This document shows positions 1 through 7,611 of a stretch of 34,316 nt of DNA, in pieces. The stretch is from Naasia sp. Its GTDB lineage: Bacteria > Actinomycetota > Actinomycetes > Actinomycetales > Microbacteriaceae. The stretch lies in contig NZ_JAODMK010000008.1 in NCBI RefSeq assembly GCF_025465545.1, forward strand, positions 1 through 34,316, given 5' to 3'. Position numbers and translations under genes: made by a program. Below the pieces are notes generated by a model that saw only the letters and a list, made by a program, of their open reading frames with translations, did no database searches and was not told the DNA's origin. Positions within the stretch are counted from its first letter, which is position 1. Every line of letters begins with the position of its first letter.

Positions 1-396
1 GACTCCCGGGTGCGAGCTCGGCAGCGGCTCCCCCGCGAGGGTCCGCCTGACCGCCAGCTCCTGGCCGACGCTGCACCAGTCGGCCGCGCGTCCCACGGGC
101 ATCAGGGTGATCGCGGCGACGGCAGCCGCGGCCGACCGCTCGCCCAGCCTCTTCGCCAGGGGCTCCTCGACAGCACGCGATGACCGAGCGGCGAACTCAC
201 CCGACAGTCTCGCGGCGAGCGCGTCGACCAGATGCGCGAGGGTGCCGACCTCGTCGATGAGGCTCACCAGGTCGGCGTCGGGCGCCCCCGCGACCACCTC
301 GGCCAGGGAGGCGCCGTCGCCCGCCGAGGCGAGCTCGGCCACCCGCTGAGCGAGGGCGGCCGAGTGCTCCGCAAGGGCATCGGACGAGCGCTTCAT
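1..396 (-). CDS. DUF222/HNH endonuclease-type protein, N-terminal part (runs off the window)
   Basis: This is an open frame of 132 codons from ATG at 396 to the left edge with no stop, so only the N-terminal part is present. It starts MKRSSDALAEHSAALAQRVA and continues as alanine/leucine-rich helices, with a late segment reading RAADWCSVGQELAVRR. That pattern resembles the helical DUF222 region that precedes a C-terminal HNH nuclease domain in a large actinobacterial family, often present in many copies in Microbacteriaceae. The HNH motif itself would lie outside the window, so the nuclease assignment is inferred. An AGGAG lies about 10 nt before the ATG. A longer frame reading upstream to 460 is a different phase and was not used. 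It is divergent from the YbaK-type gene. Function in the cell is unknown; a link to mobile DNA or restriction is speculative. Confidence 0.6.
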   Translation of the reverse strand, partial: MKRSSDALAEHSAALAQRVAELASAGDGASLAEVVAGAPDADLVSLIDEVGTLAHLVDALAARLSGEFAARSSRAVEEPLAKRLGERSAAAAVAAITLMPVGRAADWCSVGQELAVRRTLAGEPLPSSHPGV

Positions 397-518
397 GGGA
401 GAGATTCTCCTGATAGCCACCGACATTGAGCCCCGCGGAACGGCAGTTGTCCACAGGCATCAGGGCGCCCTTTGGACGGACGCCGGAAGTGACTGAGCGA
501 GCACGAAAAGCAGTCCGC

Positions 519-531
519 TACCGTCGAGATG
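519..531 (+). promoter_or_regulatory. Leaderless-type -10 element of the YbaK gene
   Basis: TACCGT at 519-524 is followed by 6 nt and then the GTG at 531. There is no Shine-Dalgarno sequence before this GTG. This is the spacing expected when transcription starts at the start codon itself. Confidence 0.45.
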
Positions 532-1115
532 TGCAATTCGGAAGCCTCCAGTTCGAGCCAGCGGGCGATCGTCTCGACCTCGTGGCCGAGCCCGTCCGCG
601 CCGCCCTGAGCGCCGAGCGCGCGGCCGGGAACGCTTCCGGGGTGCAGGTGGCGGAGATCGACCCGGAGGTCGCGGACACCGCCGCCTTCTGCGAGCGATA
701 CGGAATCGCGATGGCGGAGGGCGCCAACTGCGTCGTCATCGCGGCGAAGCGTGGGGACGTGGTGCGACACGCGGTCTGCCTGATCCTCGCCACCGACCGG
801 ATCGACGTGAACGGCGCCGTGCGGAAGCACCTCGACGCGAAGAAGGCGTCCTTCGCCGCCATGGACACCGCAACCTCCGCGACCGGGATGGAGTACGGCG
901 GCATCACGCCGATCGGCCTGCCGGCGGGATGGCTGCTGCTCGTCGACGCCGCCGTCGCGGCCTCAGGCCCGCTGATCATCGGCAGCGGGCTGCGCCGATC
1001 CAAGCTGCTGGTGTCGGGCGCATACCTCGCGGGGCTGCCCGGTGCCCAGGTGCTGCCCATCGCCAAGGAGCCGAAGGAGCAGATCGATCCGGTCCATCCG
1101 GTACAGCAGAGCTGA
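531..1115 (+). CDS. YbaK/EbsC-family aminoacyl-tRNA deacylase-like protein
   Basis: The 194-residue product belongs to the YbaK/ProX editing-domain family, cytoplasmic proteins that hydrolyse mischarged aminoacyl-tRNAs (for example Cys-tRNA-Pro for YbaK, Ala-tRNA-Pro for ProX). Visible hallmarks are the NCVVIAAKRG segment with the conserved lysine (about K73), an RKHLDAKKASFA helix and a GGITPIG loop, equivalent to the conserved glycine/proline-rich loop of the fold. The start was set at GTG 531: a -10 element precedes it at leaderless spacing, and the family fold begins soon after, whereas an in-frame ATG at 426 would add 35 unrelated residues. It stands alone between a divergent DUF222 gene and pepN, about 90 nt from the latter. 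Substrate specificity cannot be read from sequence. Confidence 0.82.
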   Translation: MQFGSLQFEPAGDRLDLVAEPVRAALSAERAAGNASGVQVAEIDPEVADTAAFCERYGIAMAEGANCVVIAAKRGDVVRHAVCLILATDRIDVNGAVRKHLDAKKASFAAMDTATSATGMEYGGITPIGLPAGWLLLVDAAVAASGPLIIGSGLRRSKLLVSGAYLAGLPGAQVLPIAKEPKEQIDPVHPVQQS

Positions 1116-1166
1116 CGAGCACCGCTACGCCTGTCCCCCGCTTCGGTTCCGCCCGCCCGGACTCCC

Positions 1167-1172
1167 TAGGGT
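1167..1172 (+). promoter_or_regulatory. Probable -10 element of pepN
   Basis: TAGGGT lies 33 nt before the pepN ATG, giving a short leader that carries AGGACGG about 8 nt before the start. No convincing -35 was seen. Confidence 0.35.
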
Positions 1173-1205
1173 GGGAACGACCCCGAAATCAGGACGGATG
1201 GACCC

Positions 1206-3749
1206 ATGCCAGGAGAGAACCTCACCCGCGCCGAGGCGCAGGAGCGTGCAGCGCTCCTCACCGTGCACGACTACGCCGTCGAGCTCGACCTCACCACCGG
1301 ACCCGAGACCTTCCGCAGCACCACCACTGTGCGCTTCTCGGCCAAGGACGGCGCGTCGACGTTTCTCGACGCCATCACGCGCACGGTGCACTCGGTCACC
1401 CTGAATGGCGCCGAGCTCGACCCCGCCAAGGTCAGCGACGGCGTCCGGATCGCCCTCGACGGCCTCGCCGAGGAGAACGAGCTGACCGTGGTCTCGGACG
1501 CCATCTACACGAACACGGGTGAGGGCCTGCACCGGTTCGTCGACCCGGTCGACGACGAGGTGTACCTCTACTCGCAGTTCGAGGTGCCGGATTCCCGCCG
1601 CGTGTTCGCGGTGTTCGAGCAGCCCGACCTGAAGGCCACGTTCCAGTTCACCGTGACGGCGCCCGACTACTGGGAGGTCGTCTCCAACTCCCCCACGCCG
1701 AAGCCCACCGACGTCGGCGACAGCAGGTTCCGCTGGGAGTTCCCGCCGACCCCCGTCATCTCGAGCTACATCACCGCGCTGATCGCCGGCCCCTACGCGG
1801 TCGAGCGGCGCGAGCTCACCTCGTCCGACGGGCGCGTCATCCCGCTCGGCGTCTTCTCGCGCGCCTCGCTCGCGCAGTACGTCGACACTGACTACATCGT
1901 GGAGAAGACCCGACAGGGCTTCGAGTTCTACGAGAGGATCTTCGACTTCCCCTACCCGTTCGAGAAGTACGACCAGCTGTTCGTGCCCGAGTTCAACGCC
2001 GGGGCGATGGAGAACGCGGGGGCCGTCACCTTCACCGAGACCTACGTGTTCCGGTCCAAGGTGACCGACGCCGTTCGCGAGCGCCGGGTCGTCACGATCC
2101 TGCACGAGCTCGCCCACATGTGGTTCGGCGACCTCGTGACCATGAAGTGGTGGAACGACCTCTGGCTGAACGAGTCGTTCGCCGAGTACATCTCCACGCT
2201 CGCCACCGCCGAGGCCACCGAGTGGTCCGAGGCGTGGACCACCTTCGCGGCACTCGAGAAGAGCTGGGCCTACCGGCAGGACCAGCTGCCCTCCACCCAC
2301 CCGATCGTCGCGGTCATCAACGACCTGGAGGACGTGCAGGTCAACTTCGACGGCATCACCTATGCCAAGGGCGCGTCGGTGCTCAAGCAGCTGGTGGCCT
2401 GGGTCGGCCGGGACGAGTTCCTCACGGGTGTCGGCGCGTACTTCCAGAAGCACCAGTACAAGAACACGGAACTGAAGGACCTGCTCAGCGAGCTGGAGAC
2501 CGCCAGCGGACGGGATCTCGCATCCTGGTCCGAGCAGTGGCTGGGCACCGCGGGCGTCAACACCCTGCGCCCCGAGTTCGAGACGGCCGAGGACGGGACC
2601 TACTCGTCCTTCGCCGTGGCGCAGTCCGCGCCGCCCGAGTGGCCCACCATCCGGCCCCACCGCCTGGCGATCGGCAGCTACAGCATCCAGGACGGCAAGC
2701 TGGTGCGCACCGACCGGATCGAGCTGGACATCGACGGCGAGCGCACCGAGATCGCCGAGCTGGTCGGCAAGCCCCGTCCCGACCTGCTGCTGCTCAACGA
2801 CGACGACCTCGCCTACGCGAAGATCCGCCTGGACGACGAGTCACTGCTGGTGGCCATCGACTTCCTGTCGGCCATCGAGGCGCCGCTCGCGCGGTCGATC
2901 GTGTGGGGTTCCGCCTGGGACGCGACCCGCGACGCGGAGACCTCGGCGTCGGACTTCGTGCAGCTGGTGCTGCGCAACGTCGGCGCCGAGACGGAGTCGA
3001 CCACGCTCCGCACGGTCCTCTCGCAGGCGCAGACCACCGCGTCGATGTACGTGGCCCCCAAGCACCGTGCCGAGACCCTCGCCACCGTCGGGGACACGTT
3101 CTGGAAACTCGCCCAGGAGGCGGAGCCGGGATCGGATTCCCAGTTCCAGTTCGTCAGGGCATTCGCGGCCGTCGCACACACGCCTGAGCAGCTCGACACG
3201 GTGCAGCGTGTGCTCGACGAGGAGATCACCCTCGATCAGCTGAACATCGACACGGACCTCGGCTGGGAGCTGCTCATCGCCCTGGCCGCCGGCGGCCGTG
3301 CCGGCACTGCGGAGATCGAGGCGGCGCTCGCCTCCGACAACACCGCGACCGGCGCTCAGTCGGCCGCCCACGCGAAGGCGGCGCTGCCGACCCTCGCGGA
3401 CAAGACGGCGGCCTGGAAGTCGATCGTGGAGGAGACCGGAGCGTCGAACCTCATCGTGCGGGCGACGGGACTCGGCTTCGTCCGGGCCTCCGACCCGGCG
3501 GTGCTCGAGGAGTTCGTGCCACGGTACTTCGATGCGCTCACCGGGATCTGGGAGTCGCGCAGCTACGCCATCGCCTCGGGCATCATCAACGGGTTCTACC
3601 CGGCGCCGCTCGCCAACCAGGCTCTCGCGGACGCGAGCCGGGAGTGGCTCGCCGCGCACCCGGAGACCCCGGCACTCCGCCGCCTCATCATCGAGAACCT
3701 CGCCGGCGTGGAGCGCGCGCTGCGGGTGCAGGCGCGCGACGCCGGGTAG
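1206..3749 (+). CDS. pepN: Aminopeptidase N (M1 family)
   Basis: This 847-residue zinc aminopeptidase removes N-terminal residues from peptides in the cytoplasm; no signal peptide is seen. The length is normal for actinobacterial PepN. The substrate-anchoring exopeptidase motif GAMEN is at 266-270. The zinc site is HELAH at 300-304, with the third ligand Glu323 in WLNESFAEY, which is the exact HEXXH-(18)-E spacing of gluzincins. The catalytic domain follows an N-terminal beta domain (about 1-190). The remainder is the ERAP1-like helical C-terminal domain (about 520-847). The start at ATG 1206 is supported by AGGACGG upstream. All active-site residues checked are present, so it should be a functional enzyme. 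Downstream lies a palindromic intergenic repeat rather than another co-transcribed gene. Confidence 0.97.
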   Translation: MPGENLTRAEAQERAALLTVHDYAVELDLTTGPETFRSTTTVRFSAKDGASTFLDAITRTVHSVTLNGAELDPAKVSDGVRIALDGLAEENELTVVSDAIYTNTGEGLHRFVDPVDDEVYLYSQFEVPDSRRVFAVFEQPDLKATFQFTVTAPDYWEVVSNSPTPKPTDVGDSRFRWEFPPTPVISSYITALIAGPYAVERRELTSSDGRVIPLGVFSRASLAQYVDTDYIVEKTRQGFEFYERIFDFPYPFEKYDQLFVPEFNAGAMENAGAVTFTETYVFRSKVTDAVRERRVVTILHELAHMWFGDLVTMKWWNDLWLNESFAEYISTLATAEATEWSEAWTTFAALEKSWAYRQDQLPSTHPIVAVINDLEDVQVNFDGITYAKGASVLKQLVAWVGRDEFLTGVGAYFQKHQYKNTELKDLLSELETASGRDLASWSEQWLGTAGVNTLRPEFETAEDGTYSSFAVAQSAPPEWPTIRPHRLAIGSYSIQDGKLVRTDRIELDIDGERTEIAELVGKPRPDLLLLNDDDLAYAKIRLDDESLLVAIDFLSAIEAPLARSIVWGSAWDATRDAETSASDFVQLVLRNVGAETESTTLRTVLSQAQTTASMYVAPKHRAETLATVGDTFWKLAQEAEPGSDSQFQFVRAFAAVAHTPEQLDTVQRVLDEEITLDQLNIDTDLGWELLIALAAGGRAGTAEIEAALASDNTATGAQSAAHAKAALPTLADKTAAWKSIVEETGASNLIVRATGLGFVRASDPAVLEEFVPRYFDALTGIWESRSYAIASGIINGFYPAPLANQALADASREWLAAHPETPALRRLIIENLAGVERALRVQARDAG

Positions 3750-3778
3750 CGCCGGTCGAACTGCCTAGTTTCGGCGCG

Positions 3779-3858
3779 CCGCTTGCGGCGGCTGTCTCAA
3801 CCACCGGTCTCAGGTCCGGGGTTGAGGAGGCCGCGCGGCGGCCGTCTCGAAACCACCA
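3779..3858. repeat. Palindromic intergenic repeat (GGTTGAGGAGGCC...GGCCGTCTCGAAACC type)
   Basis: The spacer between convergent pepN and the VOC gene holds two nested inverted repeats. CTCAACC (3796-3802) pairs with GGTTGAG (3820-3826), and GGCCGC (3829-3834) pairs with GCGGCC (3838-3843), followed by GTCTCGAAACCACC. From memory, elements of the form GGTTGAGGAG-palindrome-GTCTCGAAACC are scattered between genes in many Microbacteriaceae genomes. No second copy of this sequence was found in this window. It may also act as a bidirectional terminator here. Confidence 0.6.
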
Positions 3859-3874
3859 CTGCGGACGCGATCTA

Positions 3875-4288
3875 CTAGGCGGGCCCCAGCTCCTCGAAGA
3901 GGGTGACCTGCAGGCCCGCCGGCGCCTCCAGGCGAGAGTTGAGCGAGCGCCAGGGCGTCTCCACCGGCTCCGCGATCAGCTCGGCGCCCGCCTGCACCAG
4001 GGAGGCCGTCGTGCCGACGGCGTCCTCGACCTCGAAGGCGACCCGCAGGCGGGCGCTCGGCCGGCTGGATCCCTCGACCCGATCGATCATGTCCACCTGT
4101 GCCGGATTCGACAGCTCGAGGGTGGCGCGGCCCGCGTCGAGGATCATCACCTGCGCGCCGCCCTCCCCCGCGTAGGACTCCTCCTCGGGCATACCCAGAA
4201 CGTCCCGGTAGAACCGCACCGCCTCGTCGTAGTCCTCGGCGCGCACGACCAGTCGCAGCTGCCGCACGCGTCCCGTCGCGTCCGTCAT
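3875..4288 (-). CDS. VOC (glyoxalase/bleomycin-resistance) family protein
   Basis: The 137-residue cytoplasmic protein has the paired beta-alpha-beta-beta-beta architecture of the vicinal oxygen chelate superfamily. The first module starts RQLRLVVRAEDYDEAVRFYR and continues into VLGMPEEE and ATLELSN. The second runs from LRVAFEVEDAVGTTASLVQA to GLQVTLFEE. Members bind a divalent metal and act as lyases, dioxygenases or drug-binding proteins; the substrate cannot be inferred here. The ATG at 4288 is preferred: AGGA lies about 8 nt upstream and TACGCT (4312-4317, minus strand) is a plausible -10. The frame stays open to 4543, but that extension covers the divergent mscS promoter and start, and does not resemble the family. 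Confidence 0.8.
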   Translation of the reverse strand: MTDATGRVRQLRLVVRAEDYDEAVRFYRDVLGMPEEESYAGEGGAQVMILDAGRATLELSNPAQVDMIDRVEGSSRPSARLRVAFEVEDAVGTTASLVQAGAELIAEPVETPWRSLNSRLEAPAGLQVTLFEELGPA

Positions 4289-4353
4289 GAGCACAGTCCT
4301 GTCATGCGCACAGCGTAGGACCGCGCCGCGACCGACGGTGCAGACCCGGTTCG

Positions 4354-4359
4354 TAGACT
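4354..4359 (+). promoter_or_regulatory. Probable -10 element of mscS-globin operon
   Basis: TAGACT ends 10 nt before the mscS ATG and no Shine-Dalgarno is visible, so the transcript would have only a few leader bases. On the other strand TACGCT (4312-4317) would serve the divergent VOC gene. Confidence 0.4.
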
Positions 4360-4369
4360 GGGGCGCAAT

Positions 4370-5380
4370 ATGAACTGGGATCTCTTCTGGAAAATCTGGG
4401 GCATCCCCATCAACGTCGTCGTGATCATCGTGGTGGCGGTGCTGCTGCGTCTCGTGCTGCACTTCGTGATCCGGCGCGTGGTGGAGCGCATCGTGCACGG
4501 CGTGAAGAAGCGCCAGCGGGTGGAGGAGACCCAGGCGCTGCACGCCACTCCCCTCACAGCGGTGCGGCTCGTCCAGCGCGCCAGGACGCTCGGCTCGGTG
4601 CTCGGCAACGTGGTGACGGTCACCATCACGATCGTCGCGCTGCTGCTCATCATCACCGCCATCAATCCGGCCATCACCGGCGCCTTCTCGCTGATCACCG
4701 CCGCGCTCGGTGCGGGGCTCGGCTTCGGCGCGCAGAACATCGTGAAGGACGTGCTCAACGGCCTGTTCATGGTCGCCGAGGACCAGCTGGGCGTCGGCGA
4801 CGTGGTCGACACCGGCCAGGCGACGGGCGTGGTGGAGGACGTCGGCATCCGCTCCACCCAGGTCCGCGACGTGAACGGCACGCTCTGGTACGTGCGCAAC
4901 GGCGAGATCCTCAGGGTGGGCAACATGTCCCAGGGCTGGGCGCGGGTGATCGTCGACCTGGCCATCCCCTACGACGCCGACATCGACGCCGTCGAGCAGA
5001 GGATGCTCGCCACCGCCACCGAGCTGGTCGACGAGGAGAAGTGGCGGATGACCATCCTCGAGCGGCCGGAGATCTGGGGGCTCGAGTCGATCTCGTCGGA
5101 GGCGCTCGTGATCCGGATGGTCATCAAGACCCGCACCTCGGCGAAGGACGACGTGGCGCGGGAGCTGCGGATGCGGCTGAAGCGCGCACTCGACGAGATG
5201 GAGGTCAAGCTGCCTTCCCTCAACACGGTCGTGCTGAGCGGCTTCGAGGGCGCGGCGAGCGTCAAGGGCGCCCGACCTGGCCCCGTGCCCGTTGAGGCTG
5301 CTGCTCCCGTTCCCGCCGTGCCGGACAAGAAGCCCCGCGCCCCACGCGCCCGGGCGACGAAGGAACGGAAGGAATCGTGA
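4370..5380 (+). CDS. MscS-family small-conductance mechanosensitive channel
   Basis: The 336-residue inner-membrane protein should open under membrane tension and release solutes on hypo-osmotic shock. A first membrane helix lies at about 10-32 (INVVVIIVVAVLLRLVLHFV), a second at about 78-100, and the pore-lining TM3 with the family motif ALGAGLGFGAQNIVKDVLNG at about 110-135. The soluble beta domain follows (DVVDTGQATGVVEDVGIRST, then WYVRNGEI), and then the alpha/beta vestibule. The C-terminal tail after about 300 is Ala/Pro/Lys-rich and probably disordered. Its GTGA end overlaps the globin start by 4 nt, so the two are translationally coupled. The same membrane channel-globin pairing may be conserved in relatives, which I could not check. 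Confidence 0.93.
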   Translation: MNWDLFWKIWGIPINVVVIIVVAVLLRLVLHFVIRRVVERIVHGVKKRQRVEETQALHATPLTAVRLVQRARTLGSVLGNVVTVTITIVALLLIITAINPAITGAFSLITAALGAGLGFGAQNIVKDVLNGLFMVAEDQLGVGDVVDTGQATGVVEDVGIRSTQVRDVNGTLWYVRNGEILRVGNMSQGWARVIVDLAIPYDADIDAVEQRMLATATELVDEEKWRMTILERPEIWGLESISSEALVIRMVIKTRTSAKDDVARELRMRLKRALDEMEVKLPSLNTVVLSGFEGAASVKGARPGPVPVEAAAPVPAVPDKKPRAPRARATKERKES

Positions 5381-5829
5381 CCGACCTTCCCGTCCCCCCT
5401 CACCAGCCGAGCCCCGTGACGCTTCGCCTGAGTGCCGGCGGCGACCCCGTCGACGGTAACTTCTACGACCAGGTCGGCGGTCGGGCGACCTTCGAGCGCC
5501 TTGTGCGCGAGTTCTATCGCGGGGTGGCGAGCGACCCCCCGCTGCTGGCCATCTATCCCGAGGAGGACCTCGAGCCGGCGATCCAGCGGCTGACGGGATT
5601 CCTCGAGCAGTACTGGGGCGGCCCTGGGACCTACAGCGAGCAGCGGGGGCACCCCAGACTGCGGCTGCGTCATCAGGCCTTCACGGTGAACCCAGACCAG
5701 CGCGACCGCTGGCTTCGGCACATGCGGGCCGCCGTCGACTCCCTCGAGCTGCCGCCGCTTCAGGATGCGACCCTGTGGGCGTACCTCGAGCGCGCCGCGC
5801 ACGCGATGGTGAACACGTTCGAGGAGTGA
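5377..5829 (+). CDS. glbO: Group II truncated haemoglobin (trHbO type)
   Basis: The 150-residue haem protein closely follows the GlbO pattern. After a 25-residue N-terminal extension come FYDQVGG, a FERLVREFY segment with TyrB10, IYPEEDL with TyrCD1, FLEQYWGG and TYSEQRGHPRLRLRH. The final His of that last segment, or its neighbour in RHQAF, is the proximal haem ligand region. A Trp in RDRWLRHM matches the group II marker TrpG8. These proteins bind O2 and NO and are linked to aerobic respiration and redox stress in mycobacteria. GTG at 5377 overlaps the mscS stop as GTGA. A palindromic element follows the gene and probably ends transcription. Confidence 0.94.
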   Translation: MTDLPVPPHQPSPVTLRLSAGGDPVDGNFYDQVGGRATFERLVREFYRGVASDPPLLAIYPEEDLEPAIQRLTGFLEQYWGGPGTYSEQRGHPRLRLRHQAFTVNPDQRDRWLRHMRAAVDSLELPPLQDATLWAYLERAAHAMVNTFEE

Positions 5830-5860
5830 CGCCCGGACCTGCCCCGGCCGGCCGACGAAT

Positions 5861-5916
5861 GCATCCCGGCGGCCAAACTGCATCGGCGTGCGGATGCGAT
5901 TTGGCCGGACGGATGC
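5861..5916. repeat. 56-nt palindromic element, copy A, between convergent genes
   Basis: The spacer folds end to end. GCATCC (5861-5866) pairs with GGATGC (5911-5916), GGCCAAA (5871-5877) with TTTGGCC (5900-5906), and GCATC (5880-5884) with GATGC (5893-5897), leaving an 8-nt loop. The right arm TTTGGCCGGACGGATGCG (5900-5917) recurs exactly at 20715-20732. It sits between the globin stop and the stop of the minus-strand gene, so it could terminate both. It lacks a T-run. Confidence 0.7.
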
Positions 5917-5929
5917 GGTCCTAGGGCGA

Positions 5930-6598
5930 TCAGCCGAGCAGTGACCAGGAGCGGCGGCGCACCAGCACGTGCCCTCGCGTCGACGTGAGACGGGACCAGG
6001 CGCCCGCCTCGTACACGCCGACCTCCTCGACGGGGTCGGGACCGAGGAAGCCGAGGCTCACCGCGGCGAACGCCGCACCCGCCGGAACATGCTCCAGTGC
6101 GTCGATGGGCCGGCCCCAGACCTCGGAGCGGACGCGGCGCACGATCTGCTCCCCTGTGCCGGTGGGCACCGCCTCGGCGACCGCCTCGATCCCGCTGCGC
6201 CCGACGGACTCGAGGATGCCCGCCGTCGTCCGGCCGACACGCTTCCATCCGCCGCGGGGCGGCGAGATCCCGGCCCAGGTCACGGTGCTCACCTCCGTCG
6301 GCAGCGCGATCGTCGCCGCCCTCAGCGTGCCCGCCCGGGTGAGCCGGTCGAGCAGCGAGCGCACGGGCACGACGGCGTCGAATTCGCTGCGGTCCGAGAG
6401 GGCAAGCGTGCGGAGGCCGAGCACGGTCGGGCTCTCGTCGAGCAGACCATGCGGATAGAGGATCGCGGTGTACACGGCGAGCACGCCCGATCCGGCAACG
6501 AGCCGCACGGAGCCGTCCTCGACGCGCCCGGCGCGACCCAGATAGGTGGCGAGGTCCTCGGCGGCAAGCGGATCGGCGAGAGTGAATGAGCGGATCAT
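5930..6598 (-). CDS. Conserved-looking hypothetical protein, 222 residues
   Basis: I do not recognise the family. The predicted soluble protein begins MIRSFTLADPLAAEDLATYL. It has an even hydrophobic/polar pattern with beta-rich stretches such as GSVRLVAGSGVLAVYTAILY and FAAVSLGFLG, and no signal peptide, membrane helix, P-loop or metal motif. ATG 6598 was chosen because GAGG lies about 8 nt upstream; the frame extends to 6634 but that adds residues across the divergent promoter. The gene shares its promoter region with tesB on the other strand, with the two -10 boxes overlapping. Codon use matches the neighbours, which argues for a real resident gene rather than a shadow frame. Confidence 0.75.
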   Translation of the reverse strand: MIRSFTLADPLAAEDLATYLGRAGRVEDGSVRLVAGSGVLAVYTAILYPHGLLDESPTVLGLRTLALSDRSEFDAVVPVRSLLDRLTRAGTLRAATIALPTEVSTVTWAGISPPRGGWKRVGRTTAGILESVGRSGIEAVAEAVPTGTGEQIVRRVRSEVWGRPIDALEHVPAGAAFAAVSLGFLGPDPVEEVGVYEAGAWSRLTSTRGHVLVRRRSWSLLG

Positions 6599-6607
6599 CG
6601 GCGCCTC

Positions 6608-6614
6608 TAAACTA
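6608..6614. promoter_or_regulatory. Overlapping divergent -10 elements (tesB and 222-residue protein gene)
   Basis: On the plus strand TAAACT (6608-6613) is a -10 candidate for tesB. On the minus strand TAGTTT (6614-6609) is one for the divergent gene, 10 nt before its ATG. The two hexamers share five base pairs, so polymerase could serve only one at a time. -35 elements are not convincing on either strand. Confidence 0.4.
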
Positions 6615-6674
6615 ACTGACCGGATGCCGCGCACCGCAGCGGCGGGCGGATGGCGACAGCGACTGGGAGAATCC

Positions 6675-7559
6675 GTGACCGATCAGCTCGACCCGCTCGC
6701 CTCGCTCCTCGGCGCGCTGGATCTCACCGACACCGGCGCGCGCACGAGCGAGGACATCTTCACCGGCCCATCCCAGTGGAGCCCGAACGGCCGGGTGTTC
6801 GGCGGCCAGGTGCTGGCCCAGTCGCTCATCGCGGCAATCCGGACCACCGATACCGACCGAGCGGTGCACTCCATGCACGGCTACTTCCTGCGCCCGGGCG
6901 ACGTGCAGCATCCGATCACCTTCTCGGTGGATCGCATCCACGACGGCCGGTCCTTCTCCACGCGGCGCACACAGGCCTATCAGCACGGGCTGCCGATCCT
7001 GTCGATGATCGCGTCCTTTCAGATCCACGACGGCGGCCTCGAGCATCAGACCGACATGCCGGCCGACCTCCCCGACCCGGAGAGCGTGATGAGCGACGCC
7101 GAGGTGCTCGGGGCGGTGGACCATCCGATCGCCCGGCACTGGGCCGTCAGCCGGCCCTTCGAGATGCGGCACATCCCCTCCCCCATCTACTTCCGCGTGG
7201 ACGGGGAGCACGTCGCGAATCAGGCCGTGTGGGTGCGGGCGATCGGGCGGCTGCCCGACGACCCCAACCTGCACCGGGCCGCGCTCGCCTACGCCAGTGA
7301 CTACTCGATCCTCGAGTCGGTTCAGCGGCGCCACGGGATCGCCTGGACCACGCCGGGTCTCAAGGTGGCGAGCCTGGACCACGCCATGTGGTTCCACCGG
7401 TTCGCCCGCGCCGACGAGTGGCTGCTCTACACGCAGGAGTCCCCGAGCGCGGGCGGCGGGCGGGGACTCTCGATGGGCCGCATCTACGACCGCTCCGGCA
7501 ACCTCATCGCGAGCATCGCCCAGGAGGGCATGATCCGCGTTCCCGACCCCGGCGAGTGA
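6675..7559 (+). CDS. tesB: Acyl-CoA thioesterase II (TesB)
   Basis: The 294-residue double hot-dog enzyme hydrolyses acyl-CoA to free acid and CoA in the cytoplasm. The first hot-dog runs to about residue 115, with FGGQVLAQSL and MHGYFLRPGD typical of TesB. The second carries the catalytic elements: the Asp in YASDYSIL, the Ser/Asp loop ASLDHAMWFHR (Thr in E. coli TesB), and the Gln in IAQEGMIR. GTG 6675 is preferred over the in-frame ATG at 6624 because GGGAGA sits 4 nt upstream and homologues begin close to the DPLASLL segment. It converges on another hot-dog thioesterase gene 52 nt away, a plausible functional pairing for acyl-CoA turnover. Confidence 0.92.
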   Translation: MTDQLDPLASLLGALDLTDTGARTSEDIFTGPSQWSPNGRVFGGQVLAQSLIAAIRTTDTDRAVHSMHGYFLRPGDVQHPITFSVDRIHDGRSFSTRRTQAYQHGLPILSMIASFQIHDGGLEHQTDMPADLPDPESVMSDAEVLGAVDHPIARHWAVSRPFEMRHIPSPIYFRVDGEHVANQAVWVRAIGRLPDDPNLHRAALAYASDYSILESVQRRHGIAWTTPGLKVASLDHAMWFHRFARADEWLLYTQESPSAGGGRGLSMGRIYDRSGNLIASIAQEGMIRVPDPGE

Positions 7560-7611
7560 GGCGCGTCGAGCTGGATCGCACCTCGTCGGGCATGGGCGAA
7601 AACCTCCTCGG

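Noticed and set aside
447-455. TTGTCCACA, a match to the actinobacterial DnaA box
   Set aside because: It is a single box with no neighbouring boxes, AT-rich unwinding region or dnaA/dnaN genes, so no origin is called. TGGACA on the other strand could equally be a -35 for the DUF222 gene.
426-530. N-terminal extension of the YbaK protein from ATG 426
   Set aside because: The extra 35 residues do not resemble the family, and a leaderless promoter points to GTG 531.
7560-7611. Terminator between convergent tesB and the hot-dog thioesterase gene
   Set aside because: I could not find a convincing stem in this 52-nt spacer.
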